A stretch of 64,000 nucleotides of DNA from MWBF01 sp040772005 (GCA_040772005.1 JAXGYZ010000006.1:186001-250000), one strand, 5' to 3'; positions 42,818 through 50,927 are shown, counted from the stretch's first letter. A program made the numbers and translations. The notes: generated from the letters alone by a model not told the origin.

Positions 42818-43687
42818 ATGAAAGCGGTGTTGGTTGTTTTGCTGCTGGCACTGTTGCCTCTTCTGGCGGGTGCGGCACCGGTCCCGCGCGAGGTGGTCCT
42901 CACGGCGCGGGACGTCACGAGCGCGGTCGATATCGAGGAAGCGATCAGAACGGCTACCGGCGATGGCACGCGGCCAGGAATCGTCACCCTGGATGCACGC
43001 AACGGCCCCTTTACCTATGCTGATGCCGACAAGACCATCAACCTCTTCTTCTCCGATGTGACCCTGCGGAGCCTGAACGGGGCCACGATCACCAACTGCG
43101 ACGACGGCGTCTTCTTCGATGACTTCCCGCTGCACGATGTGACGGTCCTGGGCATCGCGTTTCACTGTGCCGGCAGCGGGGTCCTGGCGGGCTGGTCCCA
43201 CTATGAGTGTCGTAACATCACCATCGAGGGCAACGTCTTCGACGTCCGCAACTTCGGCATCGGGATCGCGCTGGGCCGCGAGGTCAGGATTGCGAGGAAC
43301 GTGGTGACCGGCGCGGGCGCGGACGCCATCAATCTGTACCACCCGGCCGGCGTCCGGGTCCACGCGAATGACCTGCAGGGCCTCGAGGGGGTGTTCCTGG
43401 ACGGTTCGCGCGACAGCCAGATCACCAAGAACCGCATCGAAGCCTGGGAACCGGGGATCATCCTCGTGGAGGAGTCCGACGACAACAAGGTGAACGGCAA
43501 TCAGATTGCGGGCGTGCGGGCGGCCGGGGTGGTACTGGAGGGGGGCAGCTCGGGCAACAAGGTCCATGGCAACCAGGTGGCCTGCGCGGCGGGCGCGACG
43601 TGCGTCGCGGTGCAGGCGTCACCCGAGGTATGGGACGCGAACCGGATCTCGGGCAACATGCTCGTGGGGATGCCTGGGCGCAGGTAA
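42818..43687 (+). CDS. Secreted right-handed beta-helix protein (PbH1 repeats)
   Basis: 289 residues with signal peptide AVLVVLLLALLPLLAGAAP. The body is a series of ~22-residue parallel beta-helix rungs: ITIEGNVFDVRNFGIGIALG, VRIARNVVTGAGADAINLY, SQITKNRIEAWEPGIILVE, NKVNGNQIAGVRAAGVVLE. This resembles NosD/pectate-lyase-like carbohydrate-binding or depolymerising proteins. No catalytic Asp set can be assigned. AGGAGG precedes the ATG at 42818. The downstream side is followed by palindromic repeats. Confidence 0.87.
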   Translation: MKAVLVVLLLALLPLLAGAAPVPREVVLTARDVTSAVDIEEAIRTATGDGTRPGIVTLDARNGPFTYADADKTINLFFSDVTLRSLNGATITNCDDGVFFDDFPLHDVTVLGIAFHCAGSGVLAGWSHYECRNITIEGNVFDVRNFGIGIALGREVRIARNVVTGAGADAINLYHPAGVRVHANDLQGLEGVFLDGSRDSQITKNRIEAWEPGIILVEESDDNKVNGNQIAGVRAAGVVLEGGSSGNKVHGNQVACAAGATCVAVQASPEVWDANRISGNMLVGMPGRR

Positions 43688-43703
43688 ATCGATAGCGCAT
43701 CGG

Positions 43704-43802
43704 TAGGGGCGAGGCCGGCACTCCCGCATCGACGTCGACGGATGGTCATGCCCTGATGTCCTGACCGTCGAATACGGAATAGGGTCGTTGCCGGCCTCGC
43801 CT
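43704..43802. repeat. Palindromic repeat with GTAGGGGCGAGGCCGGCA head
   Basis: A ~99-bp element whose ends are inverted: TAGGGGCGAGGCCGGCA at the left and TTGCCGGCCTCGCCT at the right. The interior (CTCCCGCATCGACG ... GTCATGCCCTGATGTCCTGAC) is related to the copies at 44012-44202 and the half copy at 44991-45045. REPIN-like organisation beside a RAYT gene. Confidence 0.8.
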
Positions 43803-43878
43803 GGGCATCGCGCACGATGCACGCGCGCCATGCGACACAACGCACCCACATCGCGGGCACGGTGCCTCGCATGGCACG

Positions 43879-43981
43879 CGAGGGCGAAGTAAACCCTCAA
43901 CGACATTCTGTCCCCCATGATGAGCCGGGCAATCGCTGGTTGTGGACCCGGCACGGCCCGCGGCGGTTTCCTTCGCGCCCT
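43879..43981. repeat. REPIN-like element, GAGGGCGAAG/CTTCGCGCCC ends
   Basis: Left end AGGGCGAAGTAAACC and right end GGTTTCCTTCGCGCCCT are imperfect inverted copies. The inner right half (GCCGGGCAATCGC ... CCCGGCACGGCCCGCGGCGG) matches the elements at 20327-20444 and 44751-44968. The interior differs from copy to copy, as expected of non-autonomous palindromic repeats. Confidence 0.7.
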
Positions 43982-44011
43982 ACACCCGACGCTGGCCTGC
44001 GCGCAGACCTG

Positions 44012-44202
44012 TAGGGGCGAGGCCGGCACTCCCGAATCGGCGTGAACGCACAGACACGCCCTGATATCCTGACGGTCGGGTACGGCATGCCGTCGTTGCC
44101 GGCCTCGCCCTCGCCACTCCCGAATCGGCGTGAACGCACAGACACGCCCTGATATCCTGACGGTCGGGTACGGCATGCCGTCGTTGCCGGCCTCGCCCTC
44201 GC
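44012..44202. repeat. 88-bp perfect tandem duplication inside GAGGCCGGCA-type repeats
   Basis: The unit beginning CACTCCCGAATCGGCGTGAA at 44027 recurs at 44115, period 88 bp, with no mismatch that I can see. Each unit ends with TTGCCGGCCTCGCCCTCG, the inverted partner of the GGGGCGAGGCCGGCA head at 44012. Perfect identity implies a recent duplication. It lies immediately upstream of the RAYT gene. Confidence 0.85.
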
Positions 44203-44249
44203 CACCCATACGGCCGCAACACGCCATTTCACATCCAGGAAAGCTCCGC

Positions 44250-44753
44250 ATGCCTGAGACACGCTCACATCACCGGCGCTCAATCCGCCTCCCGGGGTAC
44301 GACTACACACAAGCGGGCTGGTATTATGTCACTCTGGTGACCCAGGAACGCGCTTGCCTGTTTGACACCCCGCTCTTCCGGCAGGTGGCCGAAACCGCCT
44401 GGCAACACTTGCCGCAGCACTTCCCCGGCTTGCTGCTCGATGAATGGATCCTGATGCCGGATCACCTGCACGGGGTGCTGATCCTTACGATCGATGGCCC
44501 GGACGCGGTCGGCACTACGCGGCCGGCGAACAGCGTGCCCCACGGGTCCCTGGGCGCCGTCATCGGCACCTACAAAGCCATCACCACGCGGCGGTTGAAC
44601 CACATCCGCCAGGTGACGGGCCGGCAGGTCTGGCAGCGCAATTACTACGAGCATGTCATCCGGTCGGAACCCGAGTTGCAGGCCATCCGGCAATACATTC
44701 GTGATAACCCCGTGCGTGGGGAATTGGCCGATGAGCGCCCGGCAAACCTGTAG
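44250..44753 (+). CDS. REP-associated tyrosine transposase (RAYT, Y1 family)
   Basis: 167 residues. Family landmarks in order: RRSIRLPGYDYTQAGWYYVTLVTQER (first strand of the HUH fold), DEWILMPDHLHGVLIL (HxH metal ligands, His-Leu-His), then QVWQRNYYEHVIRSEPELQAIRQYIRDNP, with the candidate catalytic Tyr in NYYEHVIR. ATG 44250 has an AGGAAAG site. The stop TAG (44751-44753) lies inside the GTAGGGGCGA head of the following palindromic element. It nicks and moves single-stranded REP-type DNA; the repeats on both sides and at 20.3 kb are its likely substrates. Confidence 0.9.
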   Translation: MPETRSHHRRSIRLPGYDYTQAGWYYVTLVTQERACLFDTPLFRQVAETAWQHLPQHFPGLLLDEWILMPDHLHGVLILTIDGPDAVGTTRPANSVPHGSLGAVIGTYKAITTRRLNHIRQVTGRQVWQRNYYEHVIRSEPELQAIRQYIRDNPVRGELADERPANL

Positions 44754-44968
44754 GGGCGACAGGAAACCGGGCCGATTCCAACCATCCATGCACAGGCTGA
44801 TCGCCCGGCACAGCGTGGGATGCAGCACAGCGTGGAGGGTTTCCTTCGCCCAGGCATCATACTCGTGGGGCGAAGGAAACCCTCCACGTCACATCGTTTA
44901 CAGCGTTGTGCCGGGCAGTCGGCGCGCGTGGGGCTGGTGCGGCCCGCGGCGGTTTCCTGTCGCCCCTA
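44751..44968. repeat. Nested palindromic element (outer 19-bp and inner 21-bp inverted repeats)
   Basis: Outer arms TAGGGGCGACAGGAAACCG (44751-44769) and CGGTTTCCTGTCGCCCCTA (44950-44968) are perfect inverted copies. Inside, a perfect 21-base stem at 44831-44851 / 44868-44888 (CGTGGAGGGTTTCCTTCGCC and its complement) has a 16-base loop. The right interior is shared with the elements at 20.3 and 43.9 kb. Two REP-like sequences facing each other make a REPIN. The TAG at each end is the stop codon of the flanking gene (RAYT on the left, the truncated gene on the right). Confidence 0.85.
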
Positions 44969-45466
44969 CCGATGTATCGTACGCGGATTCGTAGGGGCGA
45001 GGCCGGCACTCCCGAATCGACGTCGACGGATGGTCATGCCCTGCCAGTCCGGCGAGGTGTCGTGGCCCGGATAGTCGAACGCCAGCGTCAGCCGCCGCGG
45101 CACTTGGGCCAGGTTGCGTATTTCGCACCGGACGGCCAAAGTATTCCGCACCGGCCAGGCCGCCGTGACGGTCAGCTCGAGCTCCGGGCCGGCATCCACC
45201 TCGGCGACGATATCGGGACGGAAGGTGCGCGCGGCCAGCGTCAGGGGCAAGGCGCATCCATCCTCCGCGATGTGCCAATCCAACAGGCGCAGCGTCACCG
45301 GGGTGCCACCCCAACCCAACAGGGCCTGCAAGCGCTGCAGCCCCCTTTCGGCCGGACGTTCCCAGCAGAGTGCCAGGTTGGAATGCCGCCCGCTCCACGC
45401 CGCGGACGGGTGGGTGTAGGGGACCAGGTTGTCGAGGTCGAGTTGCGCGGTCCAGTCGGCGGCCAT
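44966..45466 (-). pseudogene. Truncated carbohydrate-enzyme N-terminal domain, cut off by a palindromic repeat
   Basis: 166 residues: a beta-rich domain (PYTHPSAAWSGRHSNLALCWERP ... LELTVTAAWPVRNTLAVRCEIRNLAQVPRRLTLAFDYPG) resembling N-terminal beta-sandwich domains of toroidal glycoside hydrolases, but no catalytic part. From about 45045 downward the coding sequence is repeat DNA: the last ~24 residues (MTIRRRRFGSAGLAPTNPRT and on) are translated from the half copy of the GAGGCCGGCA repeat and the REPIN edge. It starts one base after the GH63-like gene ends, so the original operon continued here. Confidence 0.75.
44991..45045. repeat. Half copy of the GTAGGGGCGAGGCCGGCA repeat
   Basis: GTAGGGGCGAGGCCGGCACT, CCCGAATCGACGTCGACG and GATGGTCATGCCCTG match the copy at 43704 closely, then the sequence changes abruptly to coding sequence near 45046. 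Only the left half is present, so the right half is missing at the junction with the broken gene. The break marks where the operon was cut. Confidence 0.8.
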
Positions 45467-45467
45467 C

Positions 45468-47339
45468 TTACGCTTCCTGCGAGCCGGTGCTCAACGGCGT
45501 TTCCGGAGCAGGCAGGTAACCGGCCTCGATGAGCGCGATGACCCCCAGCAGCCCGCCCCAGTGATAGAACGCGTCGCTGCTCGGCGAGTCGCAGCCCTCG
45601 CCGGTGTCCCCGTTGTAGTTCTCGTGCACGTGGCCCTTGGCCAGCCACTCCTGCAGGAGCAACCGCTGCGACTTCTCCGCCATGTCCCGCTGCGCCTGCG
45701 GCAGGTCGTAGTTGCGCAGGCCCAGGTAGACGAGCAGGTTCATCGGCCCCCAGATCCGGCCGCGCCAGTAATTCTGGTCCGCATAGGCCGGGTCGCTGCG
45801 CGCGATCGACGGGATGATCCACTCGCCCCAGAACTCCGCCGGATTGTAGAAGTGCTCGGCCACCATGCGTTCGGCCTGCGCCTGGGTGGCTGCCTGCGCC
45901 AGCAGCGGATAGAAACTCGTCGGCGCAAGGCGCCGGCTGAACTTGCCGGTGTCCGTGCGGCGGTTCAGATAGATCCCCGCCTCCTCATGCCACAGCCGCT
46001 CCAGCGCGGTGCGATACGCCGTGGCGCGTGCGGTCAGTTCTGCGACGTCGGCCTGCCGATCCAACACGGCGGCGATCTCGGCCAGCGCGGCACAGTCTGC
46101 CACATAGAGGCCGTTCAGCCCCGCGTCCCACAGCTGCATCAGGTGGGTCGCGGTGTCGAGGGGGAGGGCATCGTAGACCGGCAGGTTGTCGAGGCCCGAC
46201 TCCCACGCCGCGCCCTGCAGCGCGTTGATGTGGGCCAGTTCGAAGTGCGCATCCAGCACCGGTTCGTACGGCTCCGAGCCCCAGCAGAGCAGTCCCCGGT
46301 CGTTCCGGCGTTCATGCCAGAAGCGATTCCAGCGCAGCAGGTCGGGGTACACTTCTTCCAGCAGCCAGCGTTCGCCGAAGCGGCGATACAGCTCGCGCAC
46401 CATCAGGCTGCCCACGGGCGGCTCCGAGCGATCGCGGCTGGAGCAGCCGTTGACCGTAGCGAAGTTCGGCACGAAGCCGGTCTCGGTGATCTCGCGCGTC
46501 ATCTCGACCGCGTTCGCGTACGCGATCGCCTTGGCCGTCGGATCCGCGGCATCCACCGCGGCCATGTACGCCGCAAAGTAGTTGTCCCACTCGAACAGCA
46601 CGTAGCCGCCCCAACCGACGTTCCAGATCCGGCTCACCGGGGAGACGACGCGCTGGTGTTCGGGCTCGTAGATCGTGTCCCACGCCATGCAGGTCTGCAC
46701 CGCGGCGTACACCTCGGCCAGATCCCCGAAGGCCTCGCGTTGCTGCAGGAGCGCACGACGCCGCCGCGCGATAATCTGCTCGATTTCCTCCCTGCTGCGC
46801 GGCTGGCCGGTTGAAATGCCGACCGGTCCGTCGAGCGCCAGCGCCAGGTAGGGCGTCTGGGCGGCAATGTGAGGATCCACGACCCCGGGCCCTGTCCCGT
46901 AGACCCGCACCTCCCGCCCGGCGAAGCGGCCTACCAACACATCGCCTTCCCGGGTGAGCGTCCCCGGCCGGTTCCACAGGATGCCGGACTCCACCACCAG
47001 AAGCGGCGCCCGGCGGCCGGGTGTGGTGACCGGGGTCACCAGCAGGACCAGGTCATCGCCGTCCGTGGCCGAACACACGGTCAGCTCGTTGCCCCAGACC
47101 TTCAGGTTCAGCTCGGTGTAGCTCCCGTCGTACGCGTGCGGCCCCGGATGGATCTGCTCCTCCTCCGCGCGCTTGCGCCCGATCAGGGCTTCCTTGAGAT
47201 ACTGCCGCCCCCGATACTCCCGCAGACCCAGGTTCAGCGCAAAGCCCTCGGGCAGCAGGACGTGTGAGAGGACGCTGCGCGTATTCCAGGTATTCCACCC
47301 CCGCGCCAGCCGCGCCTGGAGCTGTTCATATTCGGACAT
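45468..47339 (-). CDS. GH63-like (alpha/alpha)6 glycosidase
   Basis: 623 residues, no signal peptide. Landmarks of the GH63 trehalase/glucosidase-like clan: WGGYVLFEWDNYFAAYMA, NYWRGRIWGPMNLLVYLGLRNYDL and GHVHENYNGDTGEGCDSPSSDAFYHWGGLLG. The acids in DN and ENYN regions are candidates for catalysis. Members act on mannosylglycerate, glucosylglycerate or alpha-glucosides. ATG 47339 lies inside the end of the macro-domain gene (14-bp overlap) and the next gene starts one base after its end, so it is a coupled operon member. Confidence 0.87.
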   Translation of the reverse strand: MSEYEQLQARLARGWNTWNTRSVLSHVLLPEGFALNLGLREYRGRQYLKEALIGRKRAEEEQIHPGPHAYDGSYTELNLKVWGNELTVCSATDGDDLVLLVTPVTTPGRRAPLLVVESGILWNRPGTLTREGDVLVGRFAGREVRVYGTGPGVVDPHIAAQTPYLALALDGPVGISTGQPRSREEIEQIIARRRRALLQQREAFGDLAEVYAAVQTCMAWDTIYEPEHQRVVSPVSRIWNVGWGGYVLFEWDNYFAAYMAAVDAADPTAKAIAYANAVEMTREITETGFVPNFATVNGCSSRDRSEPPVGSLMVRELYRRFGERWLLEEVYPDLLRWNRFWHERRNDRGLLCWGSEPYEPVLDAHFELAHINALQGAAWESGLDNLPVYDALPLDTATHLMQLWDAGLNGLYVADCAALAEIAAVLDRQADVAELTARATAYRTALERLWHEEAGIYLNRRTDTGKFSRRLAPTSFYPLLAQAATQAQAERMVAEHFYNPAEFWGEWIIPSIARSDPAYADQNYWRGRIWGPMNLLVYLGLRNYDLPQAQRDMAEKSQRLLLQEWLAKGHVHENYNGDTGEGCDSPSSDAFYHWGGLLGVIALIEAGYLPAPETPLSTGSQEA

Positions 47340-47880
47340 CGCCAAACTCCTGTATGTGCCAAGCAACCTGCGCACGCCGGCCCAGCACCGCCTCGTACGC
47401 CGCCAGGTCCCAGGCCGTGAAGCACACGAAGAGCGCCTCTGCCAGCGCCGGCTCCTGCGCGACAAACGCCCGCACCGTCGCGACCGCCACGGCAGCCGCC
47501 AGCTCCCGCGGGTAGCCGTAGGCCCAGGTGCTGATGGCGGGAAAGGCCACGCTGCTGAGCCCGGCCAGGACCGCGATTTCGAGCGACCGGCGATAGCAGG
47601 ACGCCAGGACCGCCGGCTCGCCGTGCCAGCCCCCGCGCCAGATCGGGCCGACGGTGTGGATCACGTACCGCGCCGGCAGCCGGAAGCCCGCCGTGATCTT
47701 CGCATCGCCGGGCCGGCACCCCCCCAGCCGCCGGCACGCGGCCAGCAGCGCCGGCCCGGCCGCGCGGTGGATGGCGCCGTCGACGCCCCCGCCGCCCAGC
47801 AAGGTCGCGTTGGCCGCATTCACGATCGCAGCGACCGCCAGCGTGGTGATGTCACCCTGGATGGCGCGCAGTGCGGTCAT
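47326..47880 (-). CDS. Macro-domain ADP-ribose hydrolase (MacroD/YmdB-like)
   Basis: 184 residues. It starts LRAIQGDITTLAVAAIVNAANATLLGGGGVDGAIHRAAGPAL, containing the NAAN and GGGGVDGAIHRAAG motifs that bind ADP-ribose and place the catalytic Asn/Asp in MacroD-type enzymes. YVIHTVGPIW and VAFPAISTWAYGYPRELAA complete the fold. It removes ADP-ribose from proteins or O-acetyl-ADP-ribose. Its place inside a glycosidase operon is unusual. It overlaps the GH63-like gene and is one base from the gene before it. Confidence 0.93.
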   Translation of the reverse strand: MTALRAIQGDITTLAVAAIVNAANATLLGGGGVDGAIHRAAGPALLAACRRLGGCRPGDAKITAGFRLPARYVIHTVGPIWRGGWHGEPAVLASCYRRSLEIAVLAGLSSVAFPAISTWAYGYPRELAAAVAVATVRAFVAQEPALAEALFVCFTAWDLAAYEAVLGRRAQVAWHIQEFGDVRI

Positions 47881-47881
47881 G

Positions 47882-49366
47882 TCACTCCTCCCCGGCCAGA
47901 CGCCGGCGCCGCTCGGGGCCGCCGTCTGCCTGGTTCTCGGCGCCGCCGTACGGCGCGGTCAGCTCGTCCAGCAGGTCGAGGGCATCCATGAGGCTCAGGG
48001 CGGTATGGTAGCCGGGATCCGCATCCCCATAGGCCGGCACGAGATTTGAGACGCGGCCCTCGGCATCGCGCAGCTTGACCGCCATCAGGTGGATATCGGC
48101 GCGCACGTAATGCTGCACGAAGGCATTGTGGGCCTGGGCCGCGATAGCGCAGGCGGCCGCGCGATCGGCGGCCAATGGGGCGCTCGTCGCTGTGAGCAAC
48201 GCGGCGCGGATGGTCTCGGGCAGGCTCCACCAGGGCAACGTATCGTCGATGGGCCGCCGGGTGAGCAGATCGAGGCTCTTGATGATGCCGCCCGGGTCCG
48301 CCCGGTAGCCGCTGGCGAAGGCCCGGGCCAGGATGCCGGGCAGCAGGCTGGTCAGATGCGCCAGCTCACCGGCCTGCTCGGGACTCGCGCCGCCCGCAGC
48401 CTGTACGGTGCGGGCGAACTTGAGGCAGAGTCCGACAAACTCGAGCGCGTGGCCGGGATCGGCCATCACCCGGCCCTGCGCGTCCTGGTAGGGCGCGCCG
48501 CCGGGCGTCACGAATTCGACCAGGTCGTTTTCCCGCAGCGCCGGCCAGCGGCCGGCCAGGTTGGTGTGGCCGTACAGCACCCGGCGCGCGAGGCGGAGCC
48601 CCATCTCGGCAGCCTCGACGCCCGGCTCGCACCGCGCGTAGTGCGCGGCCAGGCCCAGGCCGATCATGGCCGGACCGTGCGCCACCCCGCCGGCGGCCGA
48701 GACAACGGACGCCAGGCCGGCGGGCTGGGGCTGATCCGTGCGGAAGCGCCCCTGCAGGATCGCGTCGTACACCGCCCGGCAGTAGGCCCTGGCCGTCTCA
48801 CACGCCTGCGCATCGCCCAGAAACTGCGCCGCCGCGTACATGCCCTTGGCGCCGAAGAGGTCGCTGAAATTGTACGGCGCAGCCGCGTCGAGCACGACGC
48901 TCCGGCGGCGTTGCTGCCAATCGACGACGACAGGGCTGCCGTCCGGCAGCATCGTGAAATACAGGTGCCCGCCGCCGCGGGTCCACGCGGCCGCCAGCGT
49001 GGCCAGCAGCTCGGCCACGAGTAGGCGGACGCGACCGAGCAGGCGGTCCACCGCGGCGTCCCCCGCCCAGCGGGCCAGCCAGGCGCCGAAGACCGCGAGC
49101 CCTTCCAGCCCGCGGCCCTGCACCCAGCCGCTCACCTGGCCGGCGCCGCCGCGCGGGTCATCAAGTGGCAGATCCTGTCCGGTATTGAGATCGATCCGGG
49201 TGTCGATCCAGGGATAGAGCGGGCCGCGCTCGGTCCGGTCCACGATCGCCTGGAACTGCGTGGCGATGATGGCGGCGTACGACTCACGGACGGCCAGCCA
49301 GTCGCGGCAACCCGCGTCCTCGGGCAGCAAGACCGGCGCATAATGGGCCGTGAGGGGCGTATTCAT
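47882..49366 (-). CDS. (Alpha/alpha)6-toroid protein, AGE/epimerase-like
   Basis: 494 residues, rich in paired helices. LYPWIDTRIDLNTGQDL, GWVQGRGLEGLAVFGAWLARW, YNFSDLFGAKGMYAAAQFLGD and AHGPAMIGLGLAAHYARC are typical of toroidal sugar-binding enzymes related to N-acylglucosamine 2-epimerase/cellobiose epimerase, though I cannot confirm the catalytic His residues. ATG 49366 is chosen for its GAGGAGAGGC site. It leads the macro-domain and GH63-like genes with 1-bp spacing. Confidence 0.7.
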   Translation of the reverse strand: MNTPLTAHYAPVLLPEDAGCRDWLAVRESYAAIIATQFQAIVDRTERGPLYPWIDTRIDLNTGQDLPLDDPRGGAGQVSGWVQGRGLEGLAVFGAWLARWAGDAAVDRLLGRVRLLVAELLATLAAAWTRGGGHLYFTMLPDGSPVVVDWQQRRRSVVLDAAAPYNFSDLFGAKGMYAAAQFLGDAQACETARAYCRAVYDAILQGRFRTDQPQPAGLASVVSAAGGVAHGPAMIGLGLAAHYARCEPGVEAAEMGLRLARRVLYGHTNLAGRWPALRENDLVEFVTPGGAPYQDAQGRVMADPGHALEFVGLCLKFARTVQAAGGASPEQAGELAHLTSLLPGILARAFASGYRADPGGIIKSLDLLTRRPIDDTLPWWSLPETIRAALLTATSAPLAADRAAACAIAAQAHNAFVQHYVRADIHLMAVKLRDAEGRVSNLVPAYGDADPGYHTALSLMDALDLLDELTAPYGGAENQADGGPERRRRLAGEE

Positions 49367-49391
49367 GCCTCTCCTCAGCAGGTCGCAGGGC

Positions 49392-50927
49392 TCACTGTCC
49401 CTGCACCTGGACTGCGTAACGCTCGAACGGAACTGGATCCCACAGCAGCACCTCGAAGGGGGACGTGCCGCCGGCCGGCAGGGTGTCCAGCTCCGTGTAC
49501 GTGAACGCGGTGGCCACGACGGCGCCCGCGCCATCATAGCAGGTGACGACGACCTTCACATATTCCGCCGCCGTCGCGCCAGTATTTTCAACCTCGCCAA
49601 CTATGGACAAGTAGTTGTCGTCCTGGTTCGCCTGATGGCTCTTGACGACCAGGTCCTGACGCCCCAGTGCGCCGGGACTGGCCTGGACTTGCAGCGCAGA
49701 GCGGCTCGCCCCAGTCCAGTGATCCGTGGTCAGCTCGAAGGGCGCCCGGCCGCCGGGAGGGATGACATCCAGAGCGGTATACGCGTAAGCGACGCCCGCG
49801 ACCTGATCGGCAGCATCATACAGGGTCGCGATGACTTTGACATACTCCATCGGCGAGACGCCCTCGTTGACGACCTCGCCGACGATACGGTAGTAGGCAT
49901 CCGCAACCCGCTCCTGATGGCTCACCACTCGCACTGGCGCATCCGGACTAGCCCCTGCGGACGACTGCAACTGCAGCTTGTAATGCGTCATGCCTTCCCA
50001 GTCGCTGGTGGTGATCTCAAAGGGCGACTTGCCGGCGGGAGCGATCACATCCACAATGGTGTAGGTTGCTTGCGTCCCGATAACTGTGTCCCCGGCGCCA
50101 TACAGCGTGGCCACGATCTTCACGTATTCGACGGCCGCGGCGCCCGTGTTCTGCACCTCGCCGATGATGTGGAGGTAATCGCCTTCCGTGTAGCTGGCAT
50201 CGCTCACGATCAGCACGGGGCCGGCGGCGCTGTCGGGATCGGGGGTCGGCGTATCGAGTACGCGGCGAAAATCCGCCATAACCTGGCTGCGCAAGGCCTG
50301 GAGGTCAGACCGGTCCACTGCGTAGGTCGTCTGCAACAGATCGTCCACGCCGGAGAGCGTCGCCTCTATGTCATTGAGCGAGGCCGCCAGTTCCGCGACG
50401 ACCTGATCTGCGGTCAATTCCTGGTTGAACCAGCTGGCCGTCAGTTGGCGCGTCCTGGCGTGGCTGGGCAGCGCCGCGTCCCAGAAAGACTGCAGCAGCG
50501 CCGGCGGAGTGTGCTCACTGGCCGCCTCATCGACGGCGTTTACCAGCGCGGCCACGACAATGACGGCCGCCAGGCTGTCCGTCCCTGCCAGCTCTCCGGA
50601 GGCCACGCGCCTGGCGGTCTCATCGAGCAAATTGGCATTGGCCTGAATGAGGATCAATAGTTTGTAGGTATCAAGGGCCTGGATCTTCACAGCATCCGGC
50701 ACCGCTGTACCGGCGGCCGGAGTTGGTGTGGCTGCCCGCACCGCGGTGGCTGGCGGTGTGGTGGGTGTGGCCCTGGCTGCCGGGGCAGGTGTACGCTCCG
50801 GCACGTGGACGGTCGGCGTTGGCGCGGCCGTACGGTCAGCAATTGACGCGGCTGGCGCCGCTGCGCCGCCGCAACCCGCGACCAGCATGCCGGTCAGGAT
50901 CAGCAGAATCATTGACCTCATCGTCAT
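49392..50927 (-). CDS. Lipoprotein with three FxLYD-like repeats
   Basis: 511 residues. Signal ILLILTGMLVAGCGG with lipobox VAGC, a Thr/Pro/Ala linker (about 25-75), a helical region (80-220), then three ~95-residue beta domains with the same frame: YLHIIGEVQNTGAAAVEYVKIVATLYGAG, YYRIVGEVVNEGVSPMEYVKVIATLYDAA and YLSIVGEVENTGATAAEYVKVVVTCYDGA. G.V.N.G....EYVK..ATLYD fits the FxLYD type. A surface protein for binding rather than catalysis. Start at 50927 or, better spaced, 50921. Confidence 0.82.
   Translation of the reverse strand: MTMRSMILLILTGMLVAGCGGAAAPAASIADRTAAPTPTVHVPERTPAPAARATPTTPPATAVRAATPTPAAGTAVPDAVKIQALDTYKLLILIQANANLLDETARRVASGELAGTDSLAAVIVVAALVNAVDEAASEHTPPALLQSFWDAALPSHARTRQLTASWFNQELTADQVVAELAASLNDIEATLSGVDDLLQTTYAVDRSDLQALRSQVMADFRRVLDTPTPDPDSAAGPVLIVSDASYTEGDYLHIIGEVQNTGAAAVEYVKIVATLYGAGDTVIGTQATYTIVDVIAPAGKSPFEITTSDWEGMTHYKLQLQSSAGASPDAPVRVVSHQERVADAYYRIVGEVVNEGVSPMEYVKVIATLYDAADQVAGVAYAYTALDVIPPGGRAPFELTTDHWTGASRSALQVQASPGALGRQDLVVKSHQANQDDNYLSIVGEVENTGATAAEYVKVVVTCYDGAGAVVATAFTYTELDTLPAGGTSPFEVLLWDPVPFERYAVQVQGQ

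Noticed and set aside
43704..45045. CRISPR array suggested by repeated blocks
   Set aside because: Repeats are palindromic, of variable length and in inverted pairs, without regular spacers or cas genes; a RAYT gene explains them.
45429..46814. Plus-strand ORF of 461 codons opposite the GH63-like gene
   Set aside because: The GH63 landmarks on the minus strand and the tight operon spacing show which strand codes.
49350..50660. Plus-strand ORF of 436 codons opposite the FxLYD lipoprotein
   Set aside because: Mirror of three repeated domains; it only inherits their periodicity.
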